The notes below the pieces were generated by a model. That model did not search any database. It had not been told where the DNA came from and saw only the letters and a program-made list of their open reading frames with translations. A DNA stretch of 64,000 bases, from contig CM063298.1 in the NCBI GenBank assembly GCA_032173965.1, forward strand, positions 10,601,501 to 10,665,500. The letters are read 5' to 3'. Each line of letters starts with the position of its first letter. Within the stretch, counting starts at the first letter, position 1. Positions 22,201 through 33,100 of the stretch are shown piece by piece. Source of the stretch: Sitta carolinensis (lineage: Eukaryota > Chordata > Aves > Passeriformes > Sittidae). The position numbers and the translations under genes were made by a program.

Positions 22201-24977
22201 CTGGAGTCTAACTCTTGTATCCTTGTTCAGTTTCAGACCTGTGAAGTCCAACACTGTAAAAATGCTTTTGCATGTTCAGTGATCCACAAGTCTGGCTGGA
22301 AAGTAGTTTATTCAGGTGATACAATGCCCTGCATGGCCTTAGTGCAAATGGGTAGGTAACAAAACCCTCTGCTGGGAGAATCTCTTGGAGAAAGGTCTCC
22401 ACCTGTCAGTATCCTAAGTGGGCACTCCCAAACCTTTGGTGCTGTGTCTGCCACTCAGCAAGGGGCTGAGGAGGGAGAGGAGGGCTCCTGTGGGCAGTTG
22501 GGCTGGTCAGTCCTCAGCTGAAGATGGAATGTGTGATTGTTTGCACAGGTAAAAATGCCAACCTGCTGATCCACGAAGCCACGCTGGAAGATGGCATGGA
22601 AAAAGAAGCTATAGAGAAGACCCACAGGTGGGGGGTGTTCTGCTCTCTGTCCCTGTTAGGAAGGGAAAGGTGCACAGCTGGGTGTAGCCCTTGGAGCTGG
22701 GGGTGAAGGGCCCAAGTCCTGTCTAAGGTTCTGGTAGGGCTCTTCTACACTAAAGCTGGGGTGTTGGTACTGCAGCAGCTCTGAGAGCCCCACAGCTCCT
22801 CTCAACATCCCCAAAAGAAAAGGGGAGAGCTTTCAGGCAGACACTGGTAACTCTACAAATAGACCAGCCCAAGGGAGGACCCCCTCTGCATGGTTACATC
22901 CTGGGCCTGAACTCAGGAGGTGACTGAGAGCTCTGCAGCCAGGGACTCCACGTGCTGGCCCAGCAAACAGGGGAGGTCAGAGCAGCTGCTCGGAATTCCC
23001 TGTGAGCCACAGTGCAACAGCTGGGCCTCTTGGCACCCCTGGGACAGGTGCCTGTCCCCAGGCTGTGGAGCTCTTAAATGCAAGGCTCCAACCCCTGCAG
23101 CTGCATTCCTGCACTCAGGGTTGTGTGGGAGTCAGAGAACTGCCCGAGGGAGAGGAGCCCCTGAGATCACTTGGTGTGGGGTGACCCTGGGTGCAGAGCA
23201 GCAGTTACCTGCCAGCCTGGCTGTGACCAGGACCTGTTCCTTCTGCAGCACGACCTCCCAGGCCATCCAGACTGGGATGAAGATGAATGCAGAGTTCATC
23301 ATGCTCAATCACTTCAGCCAGAGGTACGCCAAGATCCCGCTGTTCAGCGAGGACTTCAGCGAGAGGGTCGGCATCGCCTTTGACCACATGAGGGTGAGTT
23401 GGGGGCTTGGAACGGTGTCACTGGTATTTTGGGATGGCTGCTCATGACTTAAATGTTCCTCTTGTGCTGTATCAATACTCCAGCTCCTGAAGAGCAGTCT
23501 CTGAAGCAGCTCCTTTGGCTGCTGGCAGCAGATAGCCTGTGCCACCCTTTCCCCACACTGGTGTGAGACAGGTGCTGATTGTGTCAGCACTTATTTTTTA
23601 AATTTTTTTATTTACAAGCACAAATGAAACGGGGACAGCTGGCATGGCTGTCTTGAAGCTCTTTATTCCATTAGAATTATCAATCTCATTAACAAGGTTT
23701 ATGTAGCTTCAGCCACAGCAAAGCAGTCGACCAAGATTTCTTGGTTACAGTGCATTTGGAAACTTTTCAGGCAAATGCATTTGCAGAAGCTTTACAAACA
23801 GTCACATTGGCCAATTATTAGAAGCTCACATACACTTTCTAACAATTTTGTGCTACTGGCTAAAAAGTTTTTAAAATGATCTGTAACAGAGAAATCTCTG
23901 CTGGCTGCTGGGGAGACTTGAGCTTTTGTCACCTTCCTACTGTCCCAATGCTGTAATGAGACTGATGCTGCAATAAAAGAGCTCGAGATGCATCACCCAC
24001 CAGCTCCCTCCCATTTGTATATATAAAAATACATATATGAAATGTATATTCACTGCATATAGAGAAATAATGCCTGTCAGAACCCAGGACGTCTCTGTGC
24101 CAGTCCTGGAGGATCCCAGCTCAGCCAGGGGCTCCAAAACCCTGGCAGGGGAGTCACAGACCCTGGCAGGCAGCCAGGGACTCCACAGCTTTGAGTTTGA
24201 CCCATGGAACAAATTACCACCTGTGAATGAAGAATGAAAGGGCACAAAAGTTTAGATAGCATAATAGTAGTAGTTGTAGAGTGAAAAGGGAAATTTTGGG
24301 GATTTTTACCATGGAGTAAGATGGAGGGACTTGGGCATTGTCCTGTCCTCCTTCCTTCTTCTTCCTAACCCCATCTTCTTGGGGATGGTGGCACTTGGGG
24401 ATTGGATTGGAGTAGAATGGAACTGTCTAACACAGGTGATGGGCACTGGATCATCACTGTCAATAACTAACAGGGAATTTGTAGTATAAAAACAGTGCCT
24501 GCCCTAGGGGAGGGCAGTGTGCCTGGGGCTGCCCTGCTGAACAGACCTGGGCAGCCCAGACAGAAAATATCTGAGATAAGAAACAATAAAACAACCTTGA
24601 GAGCATCAGCTGAAGACTTCTGACTCCTTCTTGGACAGCTGGGTTGGGAGACAGCGACTTTTACACATCTTGGGGTCACCTTGAGCAGAGGAGATCCTGA
24701 GAAATGCCGACACGGAGCTGTGCTTGTGTCCCAGGTGCGTTTCGGGGACTTCCCGGCCATCCCGAAGCTGATCCCGGCCCTCAAGGCTCTGTTTGCAGAC
24801 GACATTGTGGAGATGGAGGAGCGCAAGGAGAAGCGCGAGCTGCGGCTGCTCAAGGAGACTGCCCTGGTCCTGGACAAACTGAGCAGGGGGGCCAGCACGG
24901 AGGCAGCGTGCCAAAAACGAAAACAAGGCAAGAACCATGAGGAAGTGCCAGACAAGAAGCTGAAAACAGTCCCCTGA
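12793..24977 (+). CDS. ELAC2: ELAC2, long-form tRNase Z (whole gene)
   Basis: Zinc-dependent endonuclease that removes 3' trailers from precursor tRNAs in nucleus and mitochondria. Twenty-four exons: 12793-13275, 13343-13393, 13464-13534, 14150-14214, 14819-14876, 15340-15408, 15893-16042, 16500-16558, 17333-17391, 17483-17555, 18335-18447, 18980-19078, 19259-19397, 19474-19559, 20494-20603, 20771-20867, 20972-21110, 21353-21391, 21543-21652, 22061-22160, 22231-22351, 22549-22627, 23249-23393, 24735-24977. All introns are GT/AG and all phases agree except for one extra base in exon 1. About 918 residues, longer than the human protein (826), mainly because of N-terminal repeats. Family similarity is unambiguous along the whole length. 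Confidence 0.96.
12886..13095 (+). repeat. 36 bp coding tandem repeat in ELAC2 exon 1
   Basis: Five near-perfect copies and one diverged copy of a 36 bp unit encoding [12 protein letters not shown], with ATG codons at 12886, 12922, 12958, 12994, 13030 and 13066. Each ATG sits in GGCCATGG, a strong initiation context. The period is a multiple of three, so copy number can change without breaking the frame. Confidence 0.97.
13343..20603 (+). CDS. ELAC2: ELAC2 exons 2-15: N-terminal pseudo-lactamase half
   Basis: These exons encode the amino-terminal half, a metallo-beta-lactamase fold that has lost its metal site and carries the flexible arm used to grip tRNA. Conserved strings include YLFNCGEG (exon 2), NVGGLPGMILTLK across exons 3-4, [15 protein letters not shown] (exon 6), [16 protein letters not shown] across exons 9-10 and [10 protein letters not shown] with [18 protein letters not shown] (exon 13). 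Exon 7 (15893-16042) encodes a poorly conserved Ser/Pro/Gly/Glu-rich linker. Exon 9 and the start of exon 10 are the part present again, inverted, upstream of the gene. Confidence 0.93.
13535..16649. other. ELAC2 introns 3-8, non-coding parts without landmark
   Basis: Introns between the short exons of this stretch (13535-14149, 14215-14818, 14877-15339, 15409-15892 and the first part of intron 8 starting 16559) hold ordinary unique-looking sequence. I recognise no RNA gene or well-bounded repeat in them. Confidence 0.4.
16650..16925 (-). mobile_element. CR1 LINE 3' fragment in ELAC2 intron 8
   Basis: Contains CACAGAATGAGTTGGCTTGG and the following CR1-type sequence in reverse complement. 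It ends a few bases before the start of the segment that is duplicated upstream (16934). Confidence 0.7.
16934..17503 (+). repeat. source arm of the ELAC2 inverted duplication
   Basis: This 570 bp segment carries the end of intron 8, exon 9 (17333-17391), intron 9 and the first 21 bases of exon 10. Its reverse complement stands at 11183-11752. The two arms enclose about 5.2 kb that contains the ELAC2 promoter and exons 1-8. Since this arm fits the gene structure exactly, it is the original copy. Confidence 0.9.
17556..23248. other. ELAC2 introns 10-22, nothing recognised
   Basis: The longer introns (17556-18334, 18448-18979, 19560-20493, 21653-22060, 22628-23248) contain ordinary sequence with no gene, RNA or clearly bounded repeat that I can name. 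Confidence 0.4.
20771..24977 (+). CDS. ELAC2: ELAC2 exons 16-24: catalytic half
   Basis: The active metallo-beta-lactamase domain. Visible signatures are [14 protein letters not shown] (exon 16, with the PxKxRN motif typical of long tRNase Z), [18 protein letters not shown] and the zinc-binding SHMHTDHH, an HxHxDH motif (exon 17), YSGDTMPC with the bridging Asp (exon 21), LIHEATLED, the HEAT motif (exon 22), and [11 protein letters not shown] with a metal-ligand His (exon 23). Exon 24 carries [19 protein letters not shown] and a basic, charged tail ending at TGA 24975-24977. All key residues are present, so the enzyme should be active if exon 1 is intact. Confidence 0.96.
23394..24074. other. 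ELAC2 intron 23, left part
   Basis: From about 23597 to 24000 there is an AT-rich segment with A/T runs and no coding sign. It could be an old repeat or UTR-like insertion, but I cannot assign it to a family. Confidence 0.35.
24075..24667 (+). mobile_element. solo-LTR-like element, family D, in ELAC2 last intron
   Basis: Begins TGTCAGAACCCAGG. It has a TATA box (TATAAAAA, 24485-24492) and a poly(A) signal AATAAA (24585-24590) in the order expected of an LTR, and ends around TTTTACACA. An inverted copy of the same length lies at 41115-41702 in DNAH9. It is in the same sense as ELAC2 and ends 67 bp before the acceptor of the last coding exon. Similarity to the other copy continues a few bases past this end, so the true right limit may be near 24677. 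Confidence 0.75.
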
Positions 24978-25610
24978 GAGTGCCAGGGCTGGGAGTGCTC
25001 TGCTCCGAGAGGGAAGCCTGGCTCTCAGCCAGCTTGGAGCGCGCCGCGCTGCCAGCACCATGGCAGAGGGGCTGGCCTGGGCAGCTGGGCTGGTTGGTCC
25101 TCCTGGATCTCCCTGGGCTGCAGCTCCAGGGGCTTGTCAGCAGCACTGGTCCTTGTGGAGACAGGATCTGCCCACATAGCTCCCGTTCTGGGGGCTCACC
25201 GGTCCATGGGGCGTTTTTTTTTTCTTTTAAGCAAAAAGTCTTCTCTCGGAACTGTTTTAATTTTTGGGGGCTTATGCTATGAGGTATTGATATTGTAACA
25301 GCAGCAGGTGTGGCCTTGGCAAGAGATCAGGTATGAGAGGCTCTGAGAGGGCCGTGGGTTTGCCAGGAGAAGGTCAGCTGGTCTCAGTGAAAGGGGGCAT
25401 AACCAGCTACAAGAACCCAGGTGATAGGAGGAAAATTCACAGTAAAATGGGACCTAGTTTTAGCATTTTCGGTTAAATTAGGGGTGAGAATACATCTATA
25501 CATCGGTGTTCCCATTTTATTTTGGTTTTCTCTGCTGGCTTTTTGTTTCAAAAGATCAGTTTTCCAAATCCTTTATTTAGAATCTGAATAAACCACTCAC
25601 CATCCTCCAG
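24978..25610 (+). terminator. ELAC2 3' UTR and candidate poly(A) site
   Basis: After TGA 24975-24977 the first AATAAA on the plus strand is at 25587-25592. It is followed by a GT-rich stretch (GCTGTGTTGTGTCTGG, about 25614) that fits a downstream element. This predicts a 3' UTR of roughly 0.63 kb. No transcript data were available. Confidence 0.55.
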
Positions 25611-26500
25611 AAAGCTGTGTTGTGTCTGGATCACTAATAAGGAAACAAAACCTGGATTTCTCTGGTGGACAGCCTTGGCTGGCTGATTCAGCTTTGGGGT
25701 AAAGACCAAGCCCTGCCCATCAGGTCTGGATCTTGCTGGAGCCTCAAGGCTGTGGGTGTCCTTGTAGCAGATTCCAGTTCTGGGTGCTGGGGACAGGAAA
25801 GCTGGCACGGCAGGCACAGAGGAGGAGGTCTGTGGTTCAGAGGAGTTTTTCTGAGGCTTTTTGTGGGTCAGCTTTGCTTCTTCCCTTGCCACTGCTGTCA
25901 CTGCCTGTGTTTGGAAGTAGGAGTTCTGTGCTGTTTCAATTAAGGAGTTCATTTTTGAATGAAGACACCCAGACCCAGCTAAGGAGATGATACCTGCACA
26001 CCAGTCTCAAGACTTCATTTTAAGTTTATGGGAAATTAAGGGACAAACTGTCAGCAAAGCGTCTTTTGTTGATGAGCTTTGCTTTAGTGTCATGCTTATC
26101 TAAAGCAGAGACTGGAGAATTGACACGTGTGTCCTCCAGAAAAGCTCTGCTGGGCTTTTAGGAATAGCAGGGGACTGGGAAAACCAAAATATTCCTGGTA
26201 CTGGACAGGTACGAGTGGGCTGGGGTGCCCAGGAGAGGACCTGGTTACTGCTGGGTGACATGAGCGGCTCTGGGACTGCACAGGCTCCGTGTGCTGCTTT
26301 TCGTGGAATTAAAGAAGGATCTTTAATTTGGAAAGCAGTGAACTCCTTCTCCCAGAGGGTATTAATGAAGTGGAAATGCAGCAGTGGCAGGAGCCCACGG
26401 CACCCAAGTTTCAGCTGTTGTGCTTGATGCAGGTACGCGTGTGTACCAGAACAGCACCAGAAAGTGAAAAAATCCCCCCGGGCTGCGCTCAGGGCTTGGG
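25611..26500. other. ELAC2-DNAH9 intergenic spacer
   Basis: A short non-coding spacer between the ELAC2 poly(A) region and the DNAH9 CpG island. No additional gene is seen. Confidence 0.5.
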
Positions 26501-26654
26501 CTGGGGAATCGCTCTGCCGGGATGAGAGAACCGAGCGGAGCAGCGGGAGGGAGGCGGCAGCGCGGGCACCGCCCCCGCATCCACCCCGGCGGCTCCCGGG
26601 AGTCCCCCGGGCAACGGCGGCCGCTCCTCGCAAACACTGGCCGGAGCCGGGCGG
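26501..26654 (+). promoter_or_regulatory. DNAH9 promoter with X-box-like and forkhead-like sites
   Basis: The CpG-rich block begins near 26470. Two motifs stand just before the start codon: GTCCCCCGGGCAAC at 26602-26615, an imperfect RFX X-box (perfect GGCAAC right half, 2-base spacer, one mismatch in the left half), and GCAAACA at 26630-26636, a forkhead consensus. RFX and FOXJ1 factors are the known activators of motile-cilium genes. Both assignments are by eye. Confidence 0.45.
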
Positions 26655-27155
26655 ATGGAGGCCGGCGGGCAGCCGGGGCCGGCCGAGCCCCGGCAGGAGC
26701 TGCGCGGAGCGGCGCGGGCGCGGCCGGAGCCCCGGCAGGATCCCGCTGGAGATTCCCCGGAGGAGCTGCGCGGGGCGCGGGAGGATGCCCCGGAGGATCC
26801 CCGTGCAGATGGGCCGGAGGAGCCCCCCGAGGAGCCCCCCGAGGAGCTGCGGCTGGCGCGGGGCGCGGCGCGGGCGCTGGCCGTGCCCGCGGAGCGCTGG
26901 CGGCGCTGGGCGGGCGGCGCGGCGGGGCCGGCGCTGCGCGGTTTCGTGCGGGGCGCGGCGGGGCCGGCGCTGCTGGCCTGGCGGGGCCCGGCCGGGGAGC
27001 TGGGGCTGCGGGCCGGGCCGCCCCCGCCGCCCCCCAACGCCACCAAGGCGCTTTTCTTCCTCCGCCCGCCCGCAGCCGGCCCCGGCGCCGCCGAGCTGCT
27101 GTGCGGGGACCTGCCCGCAGAGCCCCTGGCGCACTTCGCCGCGCTGGTGGAGGAG
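26655..27155 (+). CDS. DNAH9: DNAH9 exon 1: acidic N-terminal extension and tail start
   Basis: The chosen ATG opens a 167-codon exon in a CpG island. The first ~64 residues are rich in Pro, Glu, Arg and Asp, with [16 protein letters not shown] repeats, and are unlike the mammalian start. From about residue 65 the family pattern appears, with [11 protein letters not shown] and [21 protein letters not shown] matching the dynein tail. The exon ends in phase 0 at GAG|GTAAGG. An upstream in-frame start is not excluded, but this ATG is the first that gives a continuous frame to the conserved region. Confidence 0.8.
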
Positions 27156-30100
27156 GTAAGGGGCAGGGAAAGGCGGTGTAGAGCCCGGTGAAACTTCCTA
27201 AATCCCGAGCCACGTGGGGGATGACCCGCGGAATGCAATTAGAGGATGGGTTCCTGAGAATGAGAAGCTGTGCTTGTCCGTCCCCTAAAATGTTCGAGGC
27301 CAGGGTGGATGGGGCTTGGAGCACCCTGGGATGGTGGAAAGTGTGGGGTTGGACAAGATGAACGTTAAGGTGCCTCCCAAGCCAAACCGTTCTGTGGTTC
27401 CAGGAGAGTTGGTGCTGCACGGCACATCTCAGGCACGTTGGTCCAAGCCAGGCCACCCAGAGCCAGCTGCCCAGCACCATGCCATGCCCAGGTGACTTTT
27501 CAGTATCCCTGCAGATGAGACTCTACAGCCTCCCTGTGTCAGTCACCCTCAGCAGGAAAGGGATTTTCCTGATGTTCAAAAGAGCCTCCTGTACTGGAGT
27601 GCCCAGTTACCTCAGGTGGGCCTGTGTTTTCCCAAAGGGATCTTCAAGAGGTTCCATCAGTTGTCCTTTTAACCACCCCAAAGAATACAAGCAGCTGATT
27701 TGACTGGTTATGACATTACTCTCATTAGCAGTCCCCGTGGTTGGAGTAATGCAGACAGACCCTGCTACTCTTGCAGCTGAAGCTGCTGAAGGTGAACTCT
27801 GTGTGCCCTGGGGTTGTTCCCCCTTCTCAGGGCTCCCTGGACAGGGTGGTCGCTGCTGCTGCTCCTCTTTGGTCGTGGTTCAAAGAATTTTCAGCACCCT
27901 GGAGTGGGCTCCTGGCTGTTCCTTTTTGATTCTGTATCTGTAGCTGGGTTTATACCTTTATCCTGCCTCAAGCTGGCCATGTAAAGGCTGCTCATCTCCA
28001 AGGGCAACCTGGCTCTGATCCCAGAGCAAGGTGACAGGTACTGTTGCTATCCCAGCACAAAAGAGCCACAGGCAGCTCAGGCCCAGGCGAGCCCAGCTTG
28101 CTGCTGCTCAGAGCAGAGCCTGGAACTTCACTGATAAGGACAGGAACCATATTTAGTGGGCTGCAGCTTTGGGAAATAACCTCAAACGTGGCTGTGCTGT
28201 AGGTGCCAGGAGGTGCCAGAGGACCTTCCCTGTGCATGTGGGGGTAGCTGTGCAGGGACAGCCCTTGGGCTCAGCCCAGCCCCTGCTGGTCCATAAGCAC
28301 CTGCAGGGACCTGCTTGGGACAGTGATGAATGAGGGTCCCCAGGCTTGCCCAAGCCAGGACCTCGGAGCCTGGTGGCCAGTCCATCTGTGGTGCTTTTTG
28401 TCACATAATCACAGTGTATTTTGTGTTGCAAGGGGCCTTAAAGCCCATGCAGTGCCACCCCCTGCTGTGGCAGGGACACCTTCCACCATCCCAGGCTGCT
28501 CCAAGCCCTGTCCAACCTGGGACACTGCCAGACACAGCTGCTCTGGGCACCCTGTGCCAGGGCCTCCCCACCCTCACAGGGAACAGTTTCCTCCTAAATC
28601 AAATCTAAATCTCCCCTCCTTCAGCTCTTCCCTGTTGCTCTTCCATGACTCCTGCTGTAGGTGCTCGTGCCCATCCTGACAAACAGGAGGAACCATCAGG
28701 GCTGGCCACGAGTGGTGTCACAGGACATCATCCACCATGTCCACAGACTGAAAGACACTGTCTTCAAGGTTCTTGGCCAAGTGAAGGGCAAGACCTTGCT
28801 GCCTCTTCCAGCTGCCTCGGAGGGAATCGAGAACCTTGATCCTAAAAATGAGAAATTGTGAGTACCAGCCCTAGCTCTGCACTGGGTTTGCTTCTGCTGC
28901 TGCTGCACATGCTGTGTCTTTTGGGGAGCATCCCCATCACACATGGGGACTCTTCTTGCTCCCTGTCCTCTGCAGCTCATCAGACTGCCAAGGAAGGGTA
29001 TTTTGCTCTCTCTAACTCATGGGCTCTGTCCTTGGGGACTGTGCAAGGATACAAGCAGGAAAAGCCCAGGAAGTGGAAGGGGTTGTGGGCATGCAGAGAA
29101 GCAATGAACTGCTGGGATCACTGAGGGAAAACTCCAAACTCTGCAGTCAGGCTGCTCCCAGCCCTGTCCATCCTGGCCTTGGGCACTGCCAGGGATCCAG
29201 GGACAGCCACAGCTGCTCTGGGCACCTGTGCCAGGGCCTGCCCACCCTGCCAGGGAACAATTCCTTCCTAATATCTAATTTAAAGCTTCTCCCTTTCATA
29301 TTAAACCCATTCCTCCTTATCTTGTCTCTAACTGCCCTTGTCAATAGTTTTCCTTATGAATTTGATTATTTTGTGGTTTTGAAAGATGGATCTGGGCTGT
29401 AACTGTGAAATCCAGCTGCCCATGAGCAATGCCCATGGACAAGTGGAAAGCCAAGTGACCCTCGTGCTCTGCTTTCTGCAGCTTGGAGCTGATCAGTAAA
29501 TCCCTTGTCCATGCCACCGAGTCAGCCATCATTGACTGGAGCCAGCAGATCCAGAGGGTGCTGAAGAAAGAGTCCTCAGAGCCTCTCCTGCAAGGCACCA
29601 ACCCAACCCCCAAGGTGGAGCTGGAGTTCTGGAAGAGCAGGTGCTGGGGGAGCTGCTGGGGCTGCTTTGGGTGGAGGGGGAGCCAAGAGCAGCTGCTCGA
29701 GGTCATGTAGAGACCTGAACCCAGAAATATTTGCTGGCAGACATAAAATAGTGATGATCTCTGAGTGCCTGGGGTGGCTCAGTTTGGCTTGGGGCTGCAC
29801 TGCGAGGGAGTTGTGTTGGGAATTCTGATTCCATCACCGTCCACTCAGCACATGCTGGTGGTGTCACAGGGGGGTTAGATGAGCCAGGGAGTGGAATTTC
29901 ACCTGCCCTTTGTGCTGTGCTGGCTCAGGCTGACTGGAGACAGCCCTGCCCCTGCAGAGCTGTCAGCAGTGGCTGCACAGACAGCACCTGGCTCCTCTTG
30001 GCACAGCAGTGCTGCTCTCACCTGACCCTGGCACTGTGGGGTGGCCCCATTTCCTGCCACCACTGGGCTCAGTCCCTGTGGAGCTGCAGCAAATCCCGAG

Positions 30101-33100
30101 TCAGGCCAGGCACACAGGGCTGTGGGGCACAGCTGGTGCTGCCCCAGCCAGGCTGGTGACCTGTCCTGGCTGCTGCAGGTGTGCTGACCTGGAAGGCATC
30201 CACAGCCAGCTGACATCCAGGAGGGTCAGGAACATGCTGGAGGTGCTGGAGAGAGTGCAGAGCATCTATGTGCCAGCCTTCCAGAGCATGCTCATGGATG
30301 TTGAGGCAGGTGAGAAGCCAGGACAGCTCTGCCATGGTGCTGACTTCTGTCCTCTGACCTGTCCTTCTGTGCTGTCCCCTCCCTGCTGGGCTCACAGGGT
30401 GGCTTCGTGGGAGGGCAGTGCTGATAGTGAGAGTTTTTCCTTCCTTAGTCTCCAGCTTTGGGGTTATTTGCACTTCTGGCACTTCTGAAAAGGCTGAGAC
30501 AATTGGGATTGTTCAGTCCAGAGTGATCTTATTCTGGCCTTCCAGTGCCTAAAGGGGCTCCAAGAGAGCTGGAGGTGGATTTTTTATGAGGGTTGGCAGT
30601 GACAGGACAAGGGCAAATGGTTTCATGCTGTCAGAGGTCAGATTAGATATTGGGAAGAAATCCTTCCCTGTGGCACAGGGTACCCAGAGCAGCTGGGGCT
30701 GTCCCTGGATCCCTGGAAGTGTCCAAGGCCAGGCTGGGCAGGGCTTGGAACAGCCTGGGATGGTGGGAGGTGTAACAAGATGTCCTTTAAAGTCCCTTCC
30801 AGCCCAAACCATTCCATGATTCTATGGTTAGATGGTGATGATGATGATTCCTTTCATGTTGATCCGCAGGTTTAGTTGCATGACAATGTCCTGGTTTCAT
30901 TAAAAATAATTAATCTAATTAAAACTAATTAATTGTTAATTCTGGGGTAGTTCTTCAGGGTCCAGCCACACAGCTGTACAAAGCTAAGGTGCAGATTTCA
31001 CCAGGTCAGGCACTCCTTTCTGTTCTGGTGCAGCAGGACAGGTGGGACAGTGCTGCCCTCTGGGCATGGCACTGCCAGAGCCGAAACCAGAGCTGAGCTG
31101 AGCTCAGGCCCAGCCTGGTGCCCCTGCAGAGCTGCCTTTTTGGTGCTGCCAGGCACTGCTTGCTCGTTGTGGCCCCATTCTCTGCCCAGAGCCCTGTCCC
31201 ACCCCCTGCCCCTCGCCATCCACTCAGGTTCTTTGCTGTGCTGGTTAAGCTGCAGGTGAGCAGGGCTCAAGGTGGTTTCTCTCCAGCACATGGAGCCGAG
31301 TGCTTTGTGCTCTGTTCCCTGTTGTGCCAGCATTGCGTTCGTGAGCTCCCAGCCCGATGGATTCCAGCCCTCCCTCCTCCCCTCTCTTCCCACAGCTCTG
31401 AGTGAAGCTCAGGACATTGACCTGCACCTGACAGCCCTCCAGCAGCCCCTGGAGCACCTCGAGGCTGTTGAGTTCAGCAGGGTGAAGCCTCTCCTGGCCC
31501 CTCTGCTGCACGGGGTGTGCTGGATCTGGGTCAGCTGTGAGCACTACAGCGTGCCCGTGCGCATCGTGGTGCTGCTCCAGGAAATCTGCAACCTCCTCAT
31601 CCAGCAGGTGTGGGGCTGTGGCACCCATGTTTGCCACAGGAAGGGTTTTTTTGAAGTCTCTCCTCTCTTTCTTTCCCCTGTCCTTCCTTGGCTGGGGGCT
31701 CTGGACCCGAGGGGAGGGGTCAGACCCGTCACAGCGCTGGCTGTGATGGCAGGAGGGACGTGCTGGTGTGATTGGGCTCTTGCAGGCTGTGGTGTACCTG
31801 TCCCCAGAAGACCTTCTGAAAGGAGAGGTGGAAGAGAGCCTGGGCAAGGTGCAAACTGTGTTGTGACATCCTGGATGCCTTCAAAGGGGCCTTTGAGGAG
31901 AGGAGGAGGAACCTGCACGAGTATTACGGGGCAGGCCAGGCAGTGAGGAGCTGGGACTTCCACACCAGGCTGGTGTTTGCAAGGCTGGACAGCTTCTTGC
32001 AGAGGCTGGGCATGCTGCAGGTGAGACTCTGGAGCTGGCAGGTACTGTGGCCACTTGCTGCCAGGGGCTGGGGCCACTCTCTGCTGCGTGGTGCCCCTGA
32101 CATCAAGGGCAGCACCTTGTTTGCCCGGGTGTTGGGTCAGGTTTGCTGCTGTGTCCTCCTGCTGGGGCTGGGTGTGCCAGTGTCCCAGAGACAGAGCTCT
32201 TCTTGGGATGAGGGCATGGGGGTTATGGGGCTGTGGTTTGCACGGCTGGGAACCAACCAGGATGAGTGTAAGAGCCTGAGATGGGAGCTGTGGGACTCCA
32301 GGAACTCCTCAAAAATGTGTTTATTGCACAGAAGTCACAGCAGTCTTGGGCTGTGGGTTAAAGCCAGGCCTAGGAGCTGCCAGCTCCAGCCTAAGGCTGC
32401 CTGGAGCCCCCTCTGCTCTGGTTACAGTGCAGGGGATATTTTATTAGATATTTTCCTTTGCTGAGTATCTTAATACATAACAACCAATCATATCACACAC
32501 AATCCCTTTACCATTACCTAGAGCTCATCATAACTACTGATATTACCAGATTATGGGAGTAATTAATTAATTGTATGAGTTAGGATGTTATATTTTAAGC
32601 TTAAAACTCATTTTTCTGTAGTGGAAAATTCTTCTTACTTGGTAAAAACATGTTTTCTGTTTGCCTGTGTTTTTTTGAGATTTATCTTTACTTGGTAAAA
32701 ACGTGCTTTTGTTTGTAGTCAACTTATCCTTTGTTCTCAGCCATAAAATCTCTTTCCAACTCATCCCAACCTTTGTTCAGTGACCACCAGCGCAGCAATC
32801 TTTATTTTCAGCCATCTTTTGTTCTTCTCTATCAAAACTTGCTTTCATTTCTAGGGAACCTTCTGCTGAGCATTCAGATTTGTAAAACCTCCCTGTTCAA
32901 CTTTCCTCCTGCCCAACGATGAGCTCCTCAGCTTCAGAAAGAAAGCTGAGTTGAAAGCCTGTGCTGTGCTACCTGTGTGTGCTGTGGTAACTGCTGGCAT
33001 CTCCCTGTGGCTGAAGCTGTGTGTGCCTCCTCTGGCTCTGCAGGGGCTCCTGAGCACGGCCCTGGACCTGACACAGCTGGAGAAGATGGAGTTTGGGGGC

